64,000 bases of DNA from Mycolicibacterium agri (GCF_002553505.1 NZ_PDCP01000010.1:1-64000), one strand, 5' to 3'. Shown: positions 27,322-35,978, numbered from the stretch's first letter. Program-made: numbers and translations. The notes: generated from the letters alone by a model not told the origin.

Positions 27322-29979
27322 GTGAGCAAAGCGGCGACCGTGCGGGACGACAACTCCGCGGTTGCAGCTGTCTCGTCGGCCTCGGACTACTTGGCACTGC
27401 CGTTCGAGCAACGCTATGAAGCAGCCAGCCAAGCCTTCCCCGATTGGCTCTTGTCGGATCCCATCAGTTTCCCTCGCGATCACCCAACCTACGGGTGGGG
27501 TTGTCGCGTCACCGACTGCAATGCAGAACTCGCGAACTCCAACATCAAGTTCCTGTGCAACGCACACGATCACGAATACCGCTTGGTGTCATCGACACTC
27601 AGCATCGAACAGTTCGCTAAGCAAGCCAAGCCGTGCCCGTGCAAGTACAACGACTGGGGACGTTCCCGACGGGAGGACTGTCGCGTATGTGGACCGAACC
27701 GCGAAGCGCTGATTCGTGGGTTGTGTGCGGCGCATGACGCGCTTCTCCGCAAAGCGAGAAAGAGCGGAGACGACGAAAAAGCTTGGCTGAGCGCACAAGC
27801 ACCCTTCGCCGCACATCCACGATGCTCGGTGTTGCACTGCGTTCACGACGGAGTCCTGTTCAACTTCCGCGGCGAAGGCGAAGCCAAGATTTGCCGTTCA
27901 CACTACGAGGTATGGAAGCTCTATAAGCGGGAGCATGACTGTGCGGGAGACCCCAAGGCTTGGACTGAGTGGGTTACGCGCGAGGCCAAGACCAGACGGA
28001 TGCAACCCCTGGATGTTCGCGGCCTGGTGACACTGAATCATCTTCCGTATCGGCTTCAGTGTGAGATCCGCTACGCCATCCATCGGCACGCCAATACGAT
28101 CCGGCGAACTCACTGGCGACCACGACATATCCAGCTGATTGTCGACGTCCTCGCTAACGCCGGCGTCCAAACACTCAACGATCCCATGGTCGCGGAACAA
28201 GCGCCGAACTACAAAACGCTCGAGATCAGGCGGATATGGACCGACCTGCCCATTGCGGCACGCAGCCTGACCTTGACGAAACAGGACGCGAAGGAGGGCG
28301 GCTGGTTTGATCCACTGATCGTCGGCGCCGCGCCTTTCCAGGGAGCACAGGTAACCCGGCGCAAGGTTTGGGATCTGACCGATATCTCGCAGCGCTGGCT
28401 TCGCGACCTGCTCTGGGATCACCTCGAATCCCTCGCAACGGAGACGAAGCGGCTGTCGGTCGGCAACGTCCTTAGAAGGATTCGTGGTATCGGACTCCTT
28501 TCCAAAGCGCTGCGGCAGTTGCGTGAAGACGAGGGCAACAATCCTGAACTTCTGAACGCATCGGATGCTCGTGCGTTCAAAGAACTTTGGGATCTATGGC
28601 ACAGGGAACAAATTCCGGTAGTCGAGAATAAGGTGTCCAATCCGCCGACTCTGGGCACGTTGAGCGATTTGCTTTACAGGACCCACCCTAGTGCTATGCG
28701 CATTGTCCTACTGTTCGGGTGTCAGACCGGGCTGCGCGGACCATCCGACTCATTTGTGCTGGCATTCCCGCAATACTCGGCCCCACAAGAAGCGCCTAAG
28801 CCTCGCCCCATCAACGACGCCGACTTTCGGCTCCTCATCAGCGAGGCGTCGCTGGAGCAGCTAGAGGCTAAAGACGTCAATAATATTGGCCTGTCCGATA
28901 TCTGGTTTACCCACGCATACCAAGGTGGCCGGATCGGCGAAACGCTTGCGCTTCGCCTCGGGTGTATCGCGATGATTGGCGACGCACAGCCATACCTCTG
29001 GCGCGACATCAGCAAGGTCAATGTCCTCGACTACGGGATGCCGTGTCACTATCCCGTGTATCAACGGCTCCTGCGACGACAGGAGATCACCCGGGCCAAA
29101 CTGCGCGCCCGGTACGCAAAAGAACTCGCCAGTCTCAATAAGCGCCAACGAGCAGCGCTGGAAGCGGTGTGGGATAGGACAATGCCGCTGTTTCCGAGCA
29201 CGACCAAGAATCCAGACCTTCGGCTTCCATTATCCCAGTGCTACTTCCGAGAAAAGTTCGATACCTGGATAGGCGAGTTAGGTTTGACCGGAATCACCAC
29301 ACATCGCACCCGTGCCACGCTGGCGACGGCACTGCTGAACAACGGCGCGCCAGCGGCCCTGGTCCGGCAGATGTTGGGACACTTCTCCGAAGAGTCCCTG
29401 GCGCACTACGCCCGCTACAGCGACGACAACGTCGTGCGTCACTTGCACCAGGTATGGACGGCCGGACCCGGTATGGACAAACCAGGGAAGGTGCTGATGA
29501 CACCCGCCACCGCTAGTGGACTTGGGAGCGCGGCGGCTGTCGCTGACCGCATCGACCTGACCGTGATCCCAGTCGAGCACGGTCTCTGCCGGTACGGCCC
29601 AGTGGTGGGCGGAAGCGCTTGCCCTGTAGGGAAAAACTGCAGCGGTGGCCCCAAGGGGCCGTGCCCGCATTTCGTGCTAACGGGCGCGGACTTGGCCTAT
29701 TGGGAACGAAAACGCGACGCCGCCTACCACTTCGCCGAAGGCGCTCCCTCCGAGGAGGCGCGGGACTACATCCTCAACGAATGGAAACCCTGGGAGAAAG
29801 TGCTGGCCGGATTGCGCGACGCACTCGACGAACTCGGCCTCCTCGAAGCCGCTGAGCGGCTCGATCTGCGAAGCCCGATGCAGGACTTCTTCCACCCCCT
29901 GTTTTCCAGCGGATGGCCACTGAACACCCTCCCAGGCACATCGTCGACAACGGACCATCCAGAGGATGTGGCCAAGTGA
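27322..29979 (+). CDS. tnpB: Large tyrosine recombinase, TnpB-like, with N-terminal Cys/His clusters
   Basis: The second recombinase of the trio, 885 residues, longer than the roughly 630 of Tn554 TnpB. The C-terminal catalytic domain has Arg537 (GGRIGETLALRLG), His661 and Arg664 (THRTRAT), His687 (MLGHF) and the nucleophile Tyr696 (LAHYARYS). The N-terminal 200 residues hold repeated Cys/His sets (CRVTDC...CNAH, CRVCGPNR...CAAH, CSVLHC...CRSH) that look like zinc-binding modules. A further Cys-rich segment near residue 765 (CPVGKNCSGGPKGPCPH) follows the catalytic domain. The GTG start has a weak RBS. It overlaps tnpC by 4 bp. Base composition is less GC-rich than the flanking backbone. Confidence 0.9.
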   Translation: MSKAATVRDDNSAVAAVSSASDYLALPFEQRYEAASQAFPDWLLSDPISFPRDHPTYGWGCRVTDCNAELANSNIKFLCNAHDHEYRLVSSTLSIEQFAKQAKPCPCKYNDWGRSRREDCRVCGPNREALIRGLCAAHDALLRKARKSGDDEKAWLSAQAPFAAHPRCSVLHCVHDGVLFNFRGEGEAKICRSHYEVWKLYKREHDCAGDPKAWTEWVTREAKTRRMQPLDVRGLVTLNHLPYRLQCEIRYAIHRHANTIRRTHWRPRHIQLIVDVLANAGVQTLNDPMVAEQAPNYKTLEIRRIWTDLPIAARSLTLTKQDAKEGGWFDPLIVGAAPFQGAQVTRRKVWDLTDISQRWLRDLLWDHLESLATETKRLSVGNVLRRIRGIGLLSKALRQLREDEGNNPELLNASDARAFKELWDLWHREQIPVVENKVSNPPTLGTLSDLLYRTHPSAMRIVLLFGCQTGLRGPSDSFVLAFPQYSAPQEAPKPRPINDADFRLLISEASLEQLEAKDVNNIGLSDIWFTHAYQGGRIGETLALRLGCIAMIGDAQPYLWRDISKVNVLDYGMPCHYPVYQRLLRRQEITRAKLRARYAKELASLNKRQRAALEAVWDRTMPLFPSTTKNPDLRLPLSQCYFREKFDTWIGELGLTGITTHRTRATLATALLNNGAPAALVRQMLGHFSEESLAHYARYSDDNVVRHLHQVWTAGPGMDKPGKVLMTPATASGLGSAAAVADRIDLTVIPVEHGLCRYGPVVGGSACPVGKNCSGGPKGPCPHFVLTGADLAYWERKRDAAYHFAEGAPSEEARDYILNEWKPWEKVLAGLRDALDELGLLEAAERLDLRSPMQDFFHPLFSSGWPLNTLPGTSSTTDHPEDVAK

Positions 29980-30545
29980 CTCAGGCACGACGCCGCAGAC
30001 CCGTCGAGGCCATCGAAAGCCGCAACCGCCGCACCGCCGAATGCGAAGACCGCGTCCGCAGAACAGTCGCCAAGCTCGCCAAGACTGGGCTGCCGTTCAC
30101 CGTTGAAGAGGTCTGCCGCCGAGCCGACGTCGGAAAAACGTTCATCTACGACAAGAAGCGCCCGGAACTGACCAAATTGGTCCTCGTCGCCAGAGATACC
30201 TCACAGCTTGCCACTCGCACACGCATCGACGAACAAGACCTAGCCGAGACTACCTCCTGGCGCGAACGCGCACTCAACGCTGAAGCACGGGTCAAAGAAT
30301 TGCGCGGGACGCTGCGCCAGCAGGACGCCCACATCAGCGACCTCACCGGGCAACTCTTCGATCCCGACGGCAATCACCTCGCCGACGAGAACGCCCGGTT
30401 ACGCGGCCAAGTCGACATGCTCAACCAACAAGTCACCAATATCCGAAGCGACCTATCAGCGGCGCAACGCTCCCTGCAGGCCTCACGCGCCAACGTCAGG
30501 CGCGAACAAGAGCGCAATCTCACAGTGGTACCACCGCCGAGCTAG
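29976..30545 (+). CDS. tnpC: TnpC-like accessory protein (DUF6262 type)
   Basis: A 189-residue small basic protein in the tnpC position. The N-terminus is Arg-rich (RRRPVEAIESRNRRTAECED), and a short helix-turn-helix-like region follows (FTVEEVCRRADVGKTFIY). The C-terminal half is a coiled coil (LRGQVDMLNQQVTNIRSDLS). Tn554 TnpC influences orientation and frequency of transposition, and an equivalent role is inferred. The GTG at 29976 overlaps the tnpB stop as GTGA and has GAGG about 8 bp upstream. The open frame continues 21 codons further up, but that stretch overlaps tnpB and is not typical of the family. Confidence 0.85.
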   Translation: MTQARRRRPVEAIESRNRRTAECEDRVRRTVAKLAKTGLPFTVEEVCRRADVGKTFIYDKKRPELTKLVLVARDTSQLATRTRIDEQDLAETTSWRERALNAEARVKELRGTLRQQDAHISDLTGQLFDPDGNHLADENARLRGQVDMLNQQVTNIRSDLSAAQRSLQASRANVRREQERNLTVVPPPS

Positions 30546-30784
30546 AACATCGCCACTTGCACCTGACACGGCGGCAAGCTCCCGGGGCTACCCCCAGCGA
30601 GTTGGGTAGCGGATCGACTCAAAGACTGTTCCGCGCAGCTTTTCGCATTGTCGAACCTCAGACCAGGAATCGCGAAAATGGATCGCTGACGCGTCCAAGG
30701 CAAACAGGTCAGCGAAAACTGTCCCCACGCCCACGCAAATGTTTCGGCGTAGCATAGGTGGTCTGTAGGAGGAGGCTTGAGGTG

Positions 30785-31180
30785 ATGAGCACAACGTTTG
30801 CTGCGCGGCTAAATCGCCTATTTGATACCGTCTATCCCCCCGGGCGCGGACCTCATTCATCGTCTGAAGTGGTCGCTGCGCTGCGTGCTCAAGGGATAAG
30901 CTTCTCGGCGCCATATCTGTCGCAACTGCGGTCCGGAGCTCGTGATCACCCCTCGGAAGCAACGATCACCGCACTTGCTGGATTTTTCCGCGTCGATCCT
31001 GCGTACTTCACAGACGACGAGTACTTCAGCAAGCTTGAGGAGGAATTGGAGCTGCTCGCCGCCCTCCGAGACGCGAACGTACAACGCATTGCATCACGAA
31101 TGGTGGGGCTATCACCCTCGGCCCAGCAAGACGTTGCAACAACAGTCGAGCAGCTACGCCGGAAAGAACACCTCGTATAG
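30785..31180 (+). CDS. EspR paralogue, nucleoid-associated HTH regulator
   Basis: A 131-residue DNA-binding protein nearly collinear with EspR (Rv3849), which controls the ESX-1 espACD operon and many cell-wall genes. MSTTFAARLNRLFDTVYPPG is shared with EspR. The HTH SEVVAALRAQGISFSAPYLSQLRSG carries the recognition helix, FFRVDPAYFTDDEYFSKLEEEL follows, and a C-terminal helix serves dimerisation. The ATG 30785 start matches EspR; a GTG at 30782 is possible, and AGGAGG lies about 10 bp upstream. Position just after the recombinases suggests it silences or times expression of the island cargo. The chromosomal espR is presumably elsewhere, so this would be a second copy. Confidence 0.88.
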   Translation: MSTTFAARLNRLFDTVYPPGRGPHSSSEVVAALRAQGISFSAPYLSQLRSGARDHPSEATITALAGFFRVDPAYFTDDEYFSKLEEELELLAALRDANVQRIASRMVGLSPSAQQDVATTVEQLRRKEHLV

Positions 31181-31797
31181 CGGATTCGCCTGCGCGAGCG
31201 AAATGCGACCAGCCCGCGGACTGCATGCAATGTCGATCTTTGCGCCACTGGGCGAAAGTCGTTTGTCCGAGAAGCCGAGTAACCAATCGAGCATCCGAGT
31301 AGCAACGACTACGGTCACCCCCTTATCGAGCAGCGAATGACATCCATCTGCGTCAACCATGGGCTACCGATCCGTGGTGGAGTTCATCGTGCCGTCCGAT
31401 CACTCTCCGATACGGTTAAGTCGCCTCCAACGATCGTGAGGCGTTGTCCAGTGCCGTCGAAACCCTTGGCGCGGGAAGCTGCGATATAAGCAGCAGTAAT
31501 GTCGGCGAACGGCCGACGTCGATCGATTGCAACGCGCTGGCTCGAGCGGTGGCAGCCCACTGGGGATTTTCGGTCCGGCTGGAACCTTGAGCGCCGATGC
31601 CGTCTAGGCTCAGCGTCGTCCGCGATAGCGCGACATGATTGGCGGTCGCAGTGAAGGGACTTTCGACTCAGACCGGTAGCCACAGCGACGACGCAGCACA
31701 AGCGACGCGCCGAGCGCCCGTGGCTTCGAACACGGCACAGCTCGGGCACTTCGGTGCGCGCCCGGGTGCGGCGCGACGCCGAGGTCTGTCGTGGGCG
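31181..31797. other. 617-bp stretch without a convincing gene
   Basis: Several frames are open for 60-120 codons on the minus strand (31154-31360 and 31384-31749). None has a ribosome-binding site, domain or steady third-position GC pattern that I can recognise. The minus-strand segment ending near 31384 reads AYIAASRAKGFDGTGQRLTI, which could be a decayed protein tail. The promoter of the following kinase must lie toward the right end. Confidence 0.4.
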
Positions 31798-33168
31798 ATG
31801 TCGCGGCGGTGGAGTATTGCGGCGCGTTCGGCATTCATTGCCGGGGCGGTCGTATTCATCGCACTAACTGTGGCGGGCGCCGCGTTGACCGTCGTGTTGT
31901 ATCAGGTGCTCCTGGCGGGGGTGGATGATGCTGCCGCGCGACGCGTCGGCGACGTGGTGGCTGGACTGGCGTTTGACTCGGCGGCGGATTTGGATGCCCC
32001 GCTGCTGGACACTGACCAACGGATTGTCGCAGTGCAGGTACTCGACAACCACGGAAATGTCGTGGCGCGTTCCGACGGCGCGCCGGCTTCTCCGTTGGTG
32101 GCCCCGAGCGAGGTCGGACCGACGATGCATGTCGGACTTACCGATGATGTTCCGCCCGACAATGATCAGCGCGTCAGCGGGCGGACGGTAGATACGAAGT
32201 TCGGCCGGTACACGGTGTTGGTGGCTGGGGACATCGAGGCCGCGGAGTCAACGGTGCATACCGCCCTTTTGTTACTGGCGGGGGCGTGTCCTGTTGTCGT
32301 CGCGGTCGCGGCGATCTCCACCTATCGGTTGATGCGGCGCTCTTTGCGATCGGTTGACGCCATCCGGGCCCGGGTGGCCGAGATCAGCACCTCTGATTTG
32401 ACCGAGCGAGTGCCGGTGCCGCCGGGACGCGACGAGATCTCCGCGCTTGCTACGACGATGAACGATATGTTGGCCCGGATCGAAAGCGGCCACGCGGCCC
32501 AGCGCCAATTCGTCGGGGATGCATCCCATGAGCTGCGCAGCCCGCTGACAGCGATCATCTCAGCTCTCGATGTCGCCGTCGCCCACCCGGAAGTATTTGA
32601 TCTCAAGCTGGCAACGAGCACCCTTGTCCCTGAAGCAGAGCGGATGCGGGTCCTCGTGGAGGATCTGCTGCTGCTGGCCCGCGCTGACGAGGGCAGGCTG
32701 GCGAGGCACCGTGAGCCGGTTCGGCTTGACGACATCGCGACCGGCGAAGTTGTGCGCCAGCGCCGCATCGGACACCGCGACATCGGTATCAGCGCCGAGC
32801 CGACCGAGCTGCGCGGGGACAGCGCCGCATTGTCGCGACTGGTGCGCAATCTGCTGGAAAACGCTGCGCGGCATGCCCGTTCCCACGTCGAGCTGACGGT
32901 AGGCATTCGTGGTGAGTACGCGGTTGTGACAGTCGCCGACGACGGTCCGGGTATCCCCGAGCGGGACCGGATGCGGGTTTTTGACCGGTTCGTCCGTCTG
33001 GACAGCGACCGGGCGCGCAGCAGCGGCGGCACGGGTTTAGGGCTGGCCATCGTGGCCGAGATCGCGACGGCGCACGGCGGCGAGGTTACTATCAGTGAAC
33101 GCGGCGGCGGCGGGACATTGGTGACGGTTCAGCTGCCGCTGACCAAATTGCCTGACTCCAAGCGGTAG
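31798..33168 (+). CDS. Two-component sensor histidine kinase
   Basis: A membrane histidine kinase of about 456 residues. TM1 is FIAGAVVFIALTVAGAALTVV and an extracytoplasmic sensor of about 140 residues follows. TM2 (ALLLLAGACPVVVAVAAI), HAMP, the phospho-acceptor H-box FVGDASHELRSPLTAI and the catalytic boxes NLLENAARHA, DDGPGIPE and GGTGLGLAIV complete it. I start at MSRRWSIAARS since the 53 codons before it are unlike a kinase N-terminus; that choice is not secured by a strong RBS. It converges with and overlaps by 40 bp the response-regulator gene, which is its likely partner. The signal is unknown. Confidence 0.9.
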   Translation: MSRRWSIAARSAFIAGAVVFIALTVAGAALTVVLYQVLLAGVDDAAARRVGDVVAGLAFDSAADLDAPLLDTDQRIVAVQVLDNHGNVVARSDGAPASPLVAPSEVGPTMHVGLTDDVPPDNDQRVSGRTVDTKFGRYTVLVAGDIEAAESTVHTALLLLAGACPVVVAVAAISTYRLMRRSLRSVDAIRARVAEISTSDLTERVPVPPGRDEISALATTMNDMLARIESGHAAQRQFVGDASHELRSPLTAIISALDVAVAHPEVFDLKLATSTLVPEAERMRVLVEDLLLLARADEGRLARHREPVRLDDIATGEVVRQRRIGHRDIGISAEPTELRGDSAALSRLVRNLLENAARHARSHVELTVGIRGEYAVVTVADDGPGIPERDRMRVFDRFVRLDSDRARSSGGTGLGLAIVAEIATAHGGEVTISERGGGGTLVTVQLPLTKLPDSKR

Positions 33169-33818
33169 CCCACCCCGCGCACGGTCTCGATTGTGTTGGT
33201 GCCGAACGGTACATCGATCTTGCGGCGCAGGTAACCGATGTAGACCTCGACGACGTTATCGGGGCCGGAAAAGTTCTCATCCCAAACGCTTTGCAGTATT
33301 TGGGTTTTGGTGCACACTGCGTCGGTGTTGCGCATCAGGTATTCGAGTAGGCCGAATTCGCGCGGACTCAGATCGATCGGCACACCTGCACGGGTCACCA
33401 GGTGCCGACCCGGATCAAGAACCAAGTCGCCGGCGGTCAACACCACGGGCCGTTGCGGTGCTCCGCGGCGCAACAGGGCGCGCAACCGGGCGACGAGCAC
33501 CACGAAGGAAAACGGCTTGATCAGATAGTCGTCGGCGCCGAGATCGAATGCGTCGGCCTGGTCGTATTCACCGTCTTTGGCGGTCAGCATCAGCACCGGT
33601 GTCCAGATCTGGCGCTCCCGGATTCGCCGCAGAATCTCATAGCCGCTGGGACCGGGCAGCATGATGTCCAAGATGATCACGTCGAAGTGGTGCTCGGTGG
33701 CCTGCCATAGCCCCTCGGTGCCGGTCTCGGAGTGCACGACGACGAATCCTTCAGCGCGCAGGCCGACTTTGAGGCTGGCCGCGACGTGTGCGTCGTCCTC
33801 GACCAAAAGCACCTTCAC
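33129..33818 (-). CDS. OmpR-family response regulator
   Basis: A 229-residue regulator with an N-terminal receiver domain (VKVLLVEDD acidic pocket, phospho-accepting Asp in IILDIMLPG, Lys in LIKPFSF) and a C-terminal winged helix (LSPREFGLLEYLMRNTDAV ... NVVEVYIGYLRRKID). The GTG giving VKVLLVEDD is the start, since the 31 codons upstream add nothing to the fold. Its 3' end overlaps the kinase gene on the opposite strand by 40 bp, an unusual convergent layout for a cognate pair. An 11-bp direct repeat at 34010-34031 lies 192 bp upstream and could serve autoregulation. Confidence 0.92.
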   Translation of the reverse strand: MKVLLVEDDAHVAASLKVGLRAEGFVVVHSETGTEGLWQATEHHFDVIILDIMLPGPSGYEILRRIRERQIWTPVLMLTAKDGEYDQADAFDLGADDYLIKPFSFVVLVARLRALLRRGAPQRPVVLTAGDLVLDPGRHLVTRAGVPIDLSPREFGLLEYLMRNTDAVCTKTQILQSVWDENFSGPDNVVEVYIGYLRRKIDVPFGTNTIETVRGVGYRLESGNLVSGS

Positions 33819-34009
33819 CGGACCCAACACCCCCGCTTCCGTAATCGCATCGCTACGCCTGCATGGGCCGGCGGCCGGCGCACCTGCCCGTGTGGGAGAA
33901 CTCCACGGCACTCCGGTGTCAACGCTGAGCTGTGAGGGTCTCGTGTGAGCATGTCGGTGCGCCGGCCGGGTCTGTCACTTGCGGCGACTGCGTCACCATG
34001 GCAGAGCGG

Positions 34010-34031
34010 CACTGAGAAAACACTGAGGGAC
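34010..34031 (-). promoter_or_regulatory. 11-bp direct repeat, TTCTCAGYG family (site A)
   Basis: On the plus strand CACTGAGAAAA is followed at once by CACTGAGGGAC, an 11-bp tandem. On the minus strand it reads CCTCAGTGTTTTCTCAGTG, facing the response-regulator gene. The 11-bp period is what OmpR/PhoB-type regulators bind. Related sites precede other island genes (35957, 38471, 60472). Confidence 0.5.
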
Positions 34032-34124
34032 ACATGGGCTGCGGCATTTCGCGCTCCTCCTGTTGCCAGAGATCCTAGTCGCATAGCACATCGAAGGCCG
34101 TTGCGCATCCAAACGCTCTTGGGG

Positions 34125-34147
34125 TTTTCTCAGCGCTGATTTGTCAG
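34125..34147 (+). promoter_or_regulatory. TTTTCTCAGCG half-site upstream of mspA (site E)
   Basis: TTTTCTCAGCGCTGATTTGTCAG contains one full motif unit and a second TCAG 14 bp on, so the 11-bp phase is not kept. It lies about 210 bp upstream of the mspA start. The segment 33819-34355 between the divergent regulator and porin otherwise has no gene and is presumably the porin's long promoter region. Confidence 0.35.
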
Positions 34148-34355
34148 ACTCCCAGCCTTGTTGAAACAACGACGCAGCAGATGGTGCGCCGCTGACTCTG
34201 TCTGCGGCCGCATCGTTGGACCAGCAAGTGGCCGTGGGATGTCTTGCGTGACATTCGCAGTCATTGATGAAACAAACGCAACGGCAGTTCCGATGACGAC
34301 ACAACCAGCAAGTAGCTGGTGTGGGCTCAGCCAGGCAGAAGGGTTCGGCAACAAC

Positions 34356-35000
34356 ATGAAGGCAATCAGTAGGGTGCTGATCGCGATGATTGCAGCTGTC
34401 GCAGCTGTGTTCGTGAGCGCTGGCACTTCTCACGCAGGTCTGGACAACGAGCTGAGTCTGGTTGATGGTCAGGACCGGACGCTGACGATCCAGCAGTGGG
34501 ACACCTTCCTTAATGGTGTGTTCCCCTTGGACCGCAACCGGCTGACTCGTGAGTGGTTCCATTCCGGTTCCGCGGTGTACAACGTGGCCGGCCCGGGTGC
34601 CGATAAGTTCGAGGGCACCCTGGAGCTGGGTTACCAGATTGGCTTTCCGTGGTCGTTGGGTGTGGGTATCAACTTCAGCTACACCACGCCGAACATCCTG
34701 CTCGACGACGTCAACATCAACCCGCTCAGCGCCGGCTTCAACCCATTAGGCCAAGTCATCACCCCTAACTTGTTCCCGGGTGTGTCGATCAGCGCTGACC
34801 TGGGCAACGGCCCGGGTATTCAGGAAGTGGCGACGTTCTCGGTCGACGTGTCCGGCCCTCACGGCAAGGTGGCGGTTTCCAACGCGCACGGCACGGTGAC
34901 CGGTGCGGCTGGTGGTGTGCTGCTGCGTCCGTTCGCTCGCTTGATCTCCAAGGCCGGTGACAGCGTCACCACCTACGGCGAACCCTGGAACATGAACTAA
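34356..35000 (+). CDS. mspA: MspA-family outer-membrane porin
   Basis: A 214-residue precursor: a 27-residue signal peptide (MKAISRVLIAMIAAVAAVFV ... SHA) then a mature protein of 187 residues beginning GLDNELSLVDGQDRTL. MspA forms the octameric goblet channel for hydrophilic solutes in rapidly growing mycobacteria. GTLELGYQIGFPWSLGVGIN, ITPNLFPGVSISADLGNGPG and the C-terminal GDSVTTYGEPWNMN agree closely with MspA. At the constriction Asp90 and Asp91 are kept, but position 93 is Asn (DDVN instead of DDGD), and the following loop is a few residues longer. The start codon fits the signal peptide; the longer open frame upstream does not. A strong hairpin lies 20 bp downstream. Confidence 0.96.
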   Translation: MKAISRVLIAMIAAVAAVFVSAGTSHAGLDNELSLVDGQDRTLTIQQWDTFLNGVFPLDRNRLTREWFHSGSAVYNVAGPGADKFEGTLELGYQIGFPWSLGVGINFSYTTPNILLDDVNINPLSAGFNPLGQVITPNLFPGVSISADLGNGPGIQEVATFSVDVSGPHGKVAVSNAHGTVTGAAGGVLLRPFARLISKAGDSVTTYGEPWNMN

Positions 35001-35019
35001 AACCGGGGGAGCGCGGGAA

Positions 35020-35060
35020 GGCGGCCCCTGCATCTATCAGGCATGGACGCGGGGGCCGTC
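35020..35060 (+). terminator. Terminator hairpin after mspA
   Basis: GGCGGCCCCTGC (35020-35031) pairs with GCGGGGGCCGTC (35049-35060) over about 10 of 12 positions with a 17-nt loop. There is no U tail, as is common for mycobacterial intrinsic terminators. It follows the mspA stop by 20 bp. Confidence 0.55.
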
Positions 35061-35182
35061 TCATGTACATGCCGCGGTGGTCATTCAATCCCGCAGACAT
35101 CGGTAGCGTTCCATCAGCGACGGAGCATAAGTCCCAGATTCGGCTCAGCGTCCTATCAACGCCTTGGCGCAACACTGTTTTC

Positions 35183-35479
35183 ATGCTCGCCCATCACCCA
35201 AAAACCGACTTGCGTGCATGCGCGCGAGTCAAGCCTCTGGGCGCGGTTCTCGGGGGCGCGGCACTGAGCACCCTTGGCCTCCTGAGTTTCTCCGCGACCC
35301 CGCCGAATACCCCGACATTCGACATTTCGCTGGCTGGGTCGGGCAGTGCCCCGGCGAACACCACGTTCACTCAGCCGGTGGTCGGCAGAATGAAACTCGG
35401 AAACACGATCACGGTGACGACGCCGCCGTCGGCTCCTGAAGTGTCGATGGCAGCACCGGTCATCAAAGCCGGTCACTGA
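35183..35479 (+). CDS. Small exported protein
   Basis: A protein of about 98 residues from MLAHHPKTDLRACARVKPLG. A signal-like hydrophobic segment (LGAVLGGAALSTLGLLSFSA) precedes a short mature part rich in Thr, Pro and Ser (FDISLAGSGSAPANTTFTQP and then VGRMKLGNTITVTTPPSAPE). I know no family. It lies between mspA and the PASTA-like gene, ending 24 bp before the latter, which suggests co-transcription. The start could be further upstream (35063), but the chosen Met gives a normal n-region. Confidence 0.5.
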   Translation: MLAHHPKTDLRACARVKPLGAVLGGAALSTLGLLSFSATPPNTPTFDISLAGSGSAPANTTFTQPVVGRMKLGNTITVTTPPSAPEVSMAAPVIKAGH

Positions 35480-35503
35480 ACCCGGCGAAGCGAGGAGCAG
35501 TGC

Positions 35504-35902
35504 ATGACCACACATCCTTCGCTGGCTGCGGCCGTGGCTGGTGCGGTCGCGGTGGCCAGCCTCGCCGGCGCCGGGATCGCTGACGCAAAGTCCTCACCGA
35601 ACGTGGTGGGCCAAAAATACGGTGACGCCAGCTCCACGTTAAGCTCCGCGGGATACAAACCCGTTGTGTCGACCACCGTCGGTGACCAGTTGACCTGGTC
35701 GAATTGCATTGTCTACAACCAGAAGGACCGATCAGTGCCGCCACCACCGAACAGCCGCGGCTCGCCGACCAACCAGACGTTGTTATCGCTCAACTGTGAC
35801 GCGCCGGTGGCCTCGGCCACCTCCCCTGGCAACTCGCTAGGCAGCACGGAAGGCCGAGCCGCGGCCGCCGCCGCCTCGGCGGGCGCTTCCCCAACAGGTT
35901 AG
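35504..35902 (+). CDS. Secreted PASTA-like domain protein
   Basis: A 132-residue exported protein. The signal peptide MTTHPSLAAAVAGAVAVASL ... GIADA precedes SPNVVGQKYGDASSTLSSAG, which has the PNVVG..Y..A...L..AGY pattern of PASTA repeats found in penicillin-binding proteins and PknB. A second strand block (QLTWSNCIVYNQKDRSV) contains one Cys, and another follows in LNCDAP. Free PASTA-like secreted proteins are frequent in mycobacteria; binding to peptidoglycan fragments is plausible but not shown. GAGGAG lies 7 bp before the ATG. Confidence 0.75.
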   Translation: MTTHPSLAAAVAGAVAVASLAGAGIADAKSSPNVVGQKYGDASSTLSSAGYKPVVSTTVGDQLTWSNCIVYNQKDRSVPPPPNSRGSPTNQTLLSLNCDAPVASATSPGNSLGSTEGRAAAAAASAGASPTG

Positions 35903-35956
35903 TCAGTCCTGGCCGCTGCGCGGCAATTGGCTAGCCCCCGTAACAACCGTTAACCG

Positions 35957-35978
35957 GTTCTCAACGTTCTATCAGCAG
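35957..35978 (+). promoter_or_regulatory. TTCTCAACG/TTCTATCAGC direct repeat (site C) with -10
   Basis: GTTCTCAACGTTCTATCAGC places TCAA and TCAG exactly 11 bp apart. A -10-like TATACC follows at 35985-35990, and the GTG of the next gene is only 10 bp further. This is the spacing expected of an OmpR-type activator that replaces a -35 element and drives a nearly leaderless transcript. Confidence 0.5.

Noticed and set aside
31154..31360. 68-codon minus-strand frame after the EspR paralogue
   Set aside because: Mixed hydrophobic sequence but no RBS, family or neighbour support; tail-to-tail overlap with the real gene.
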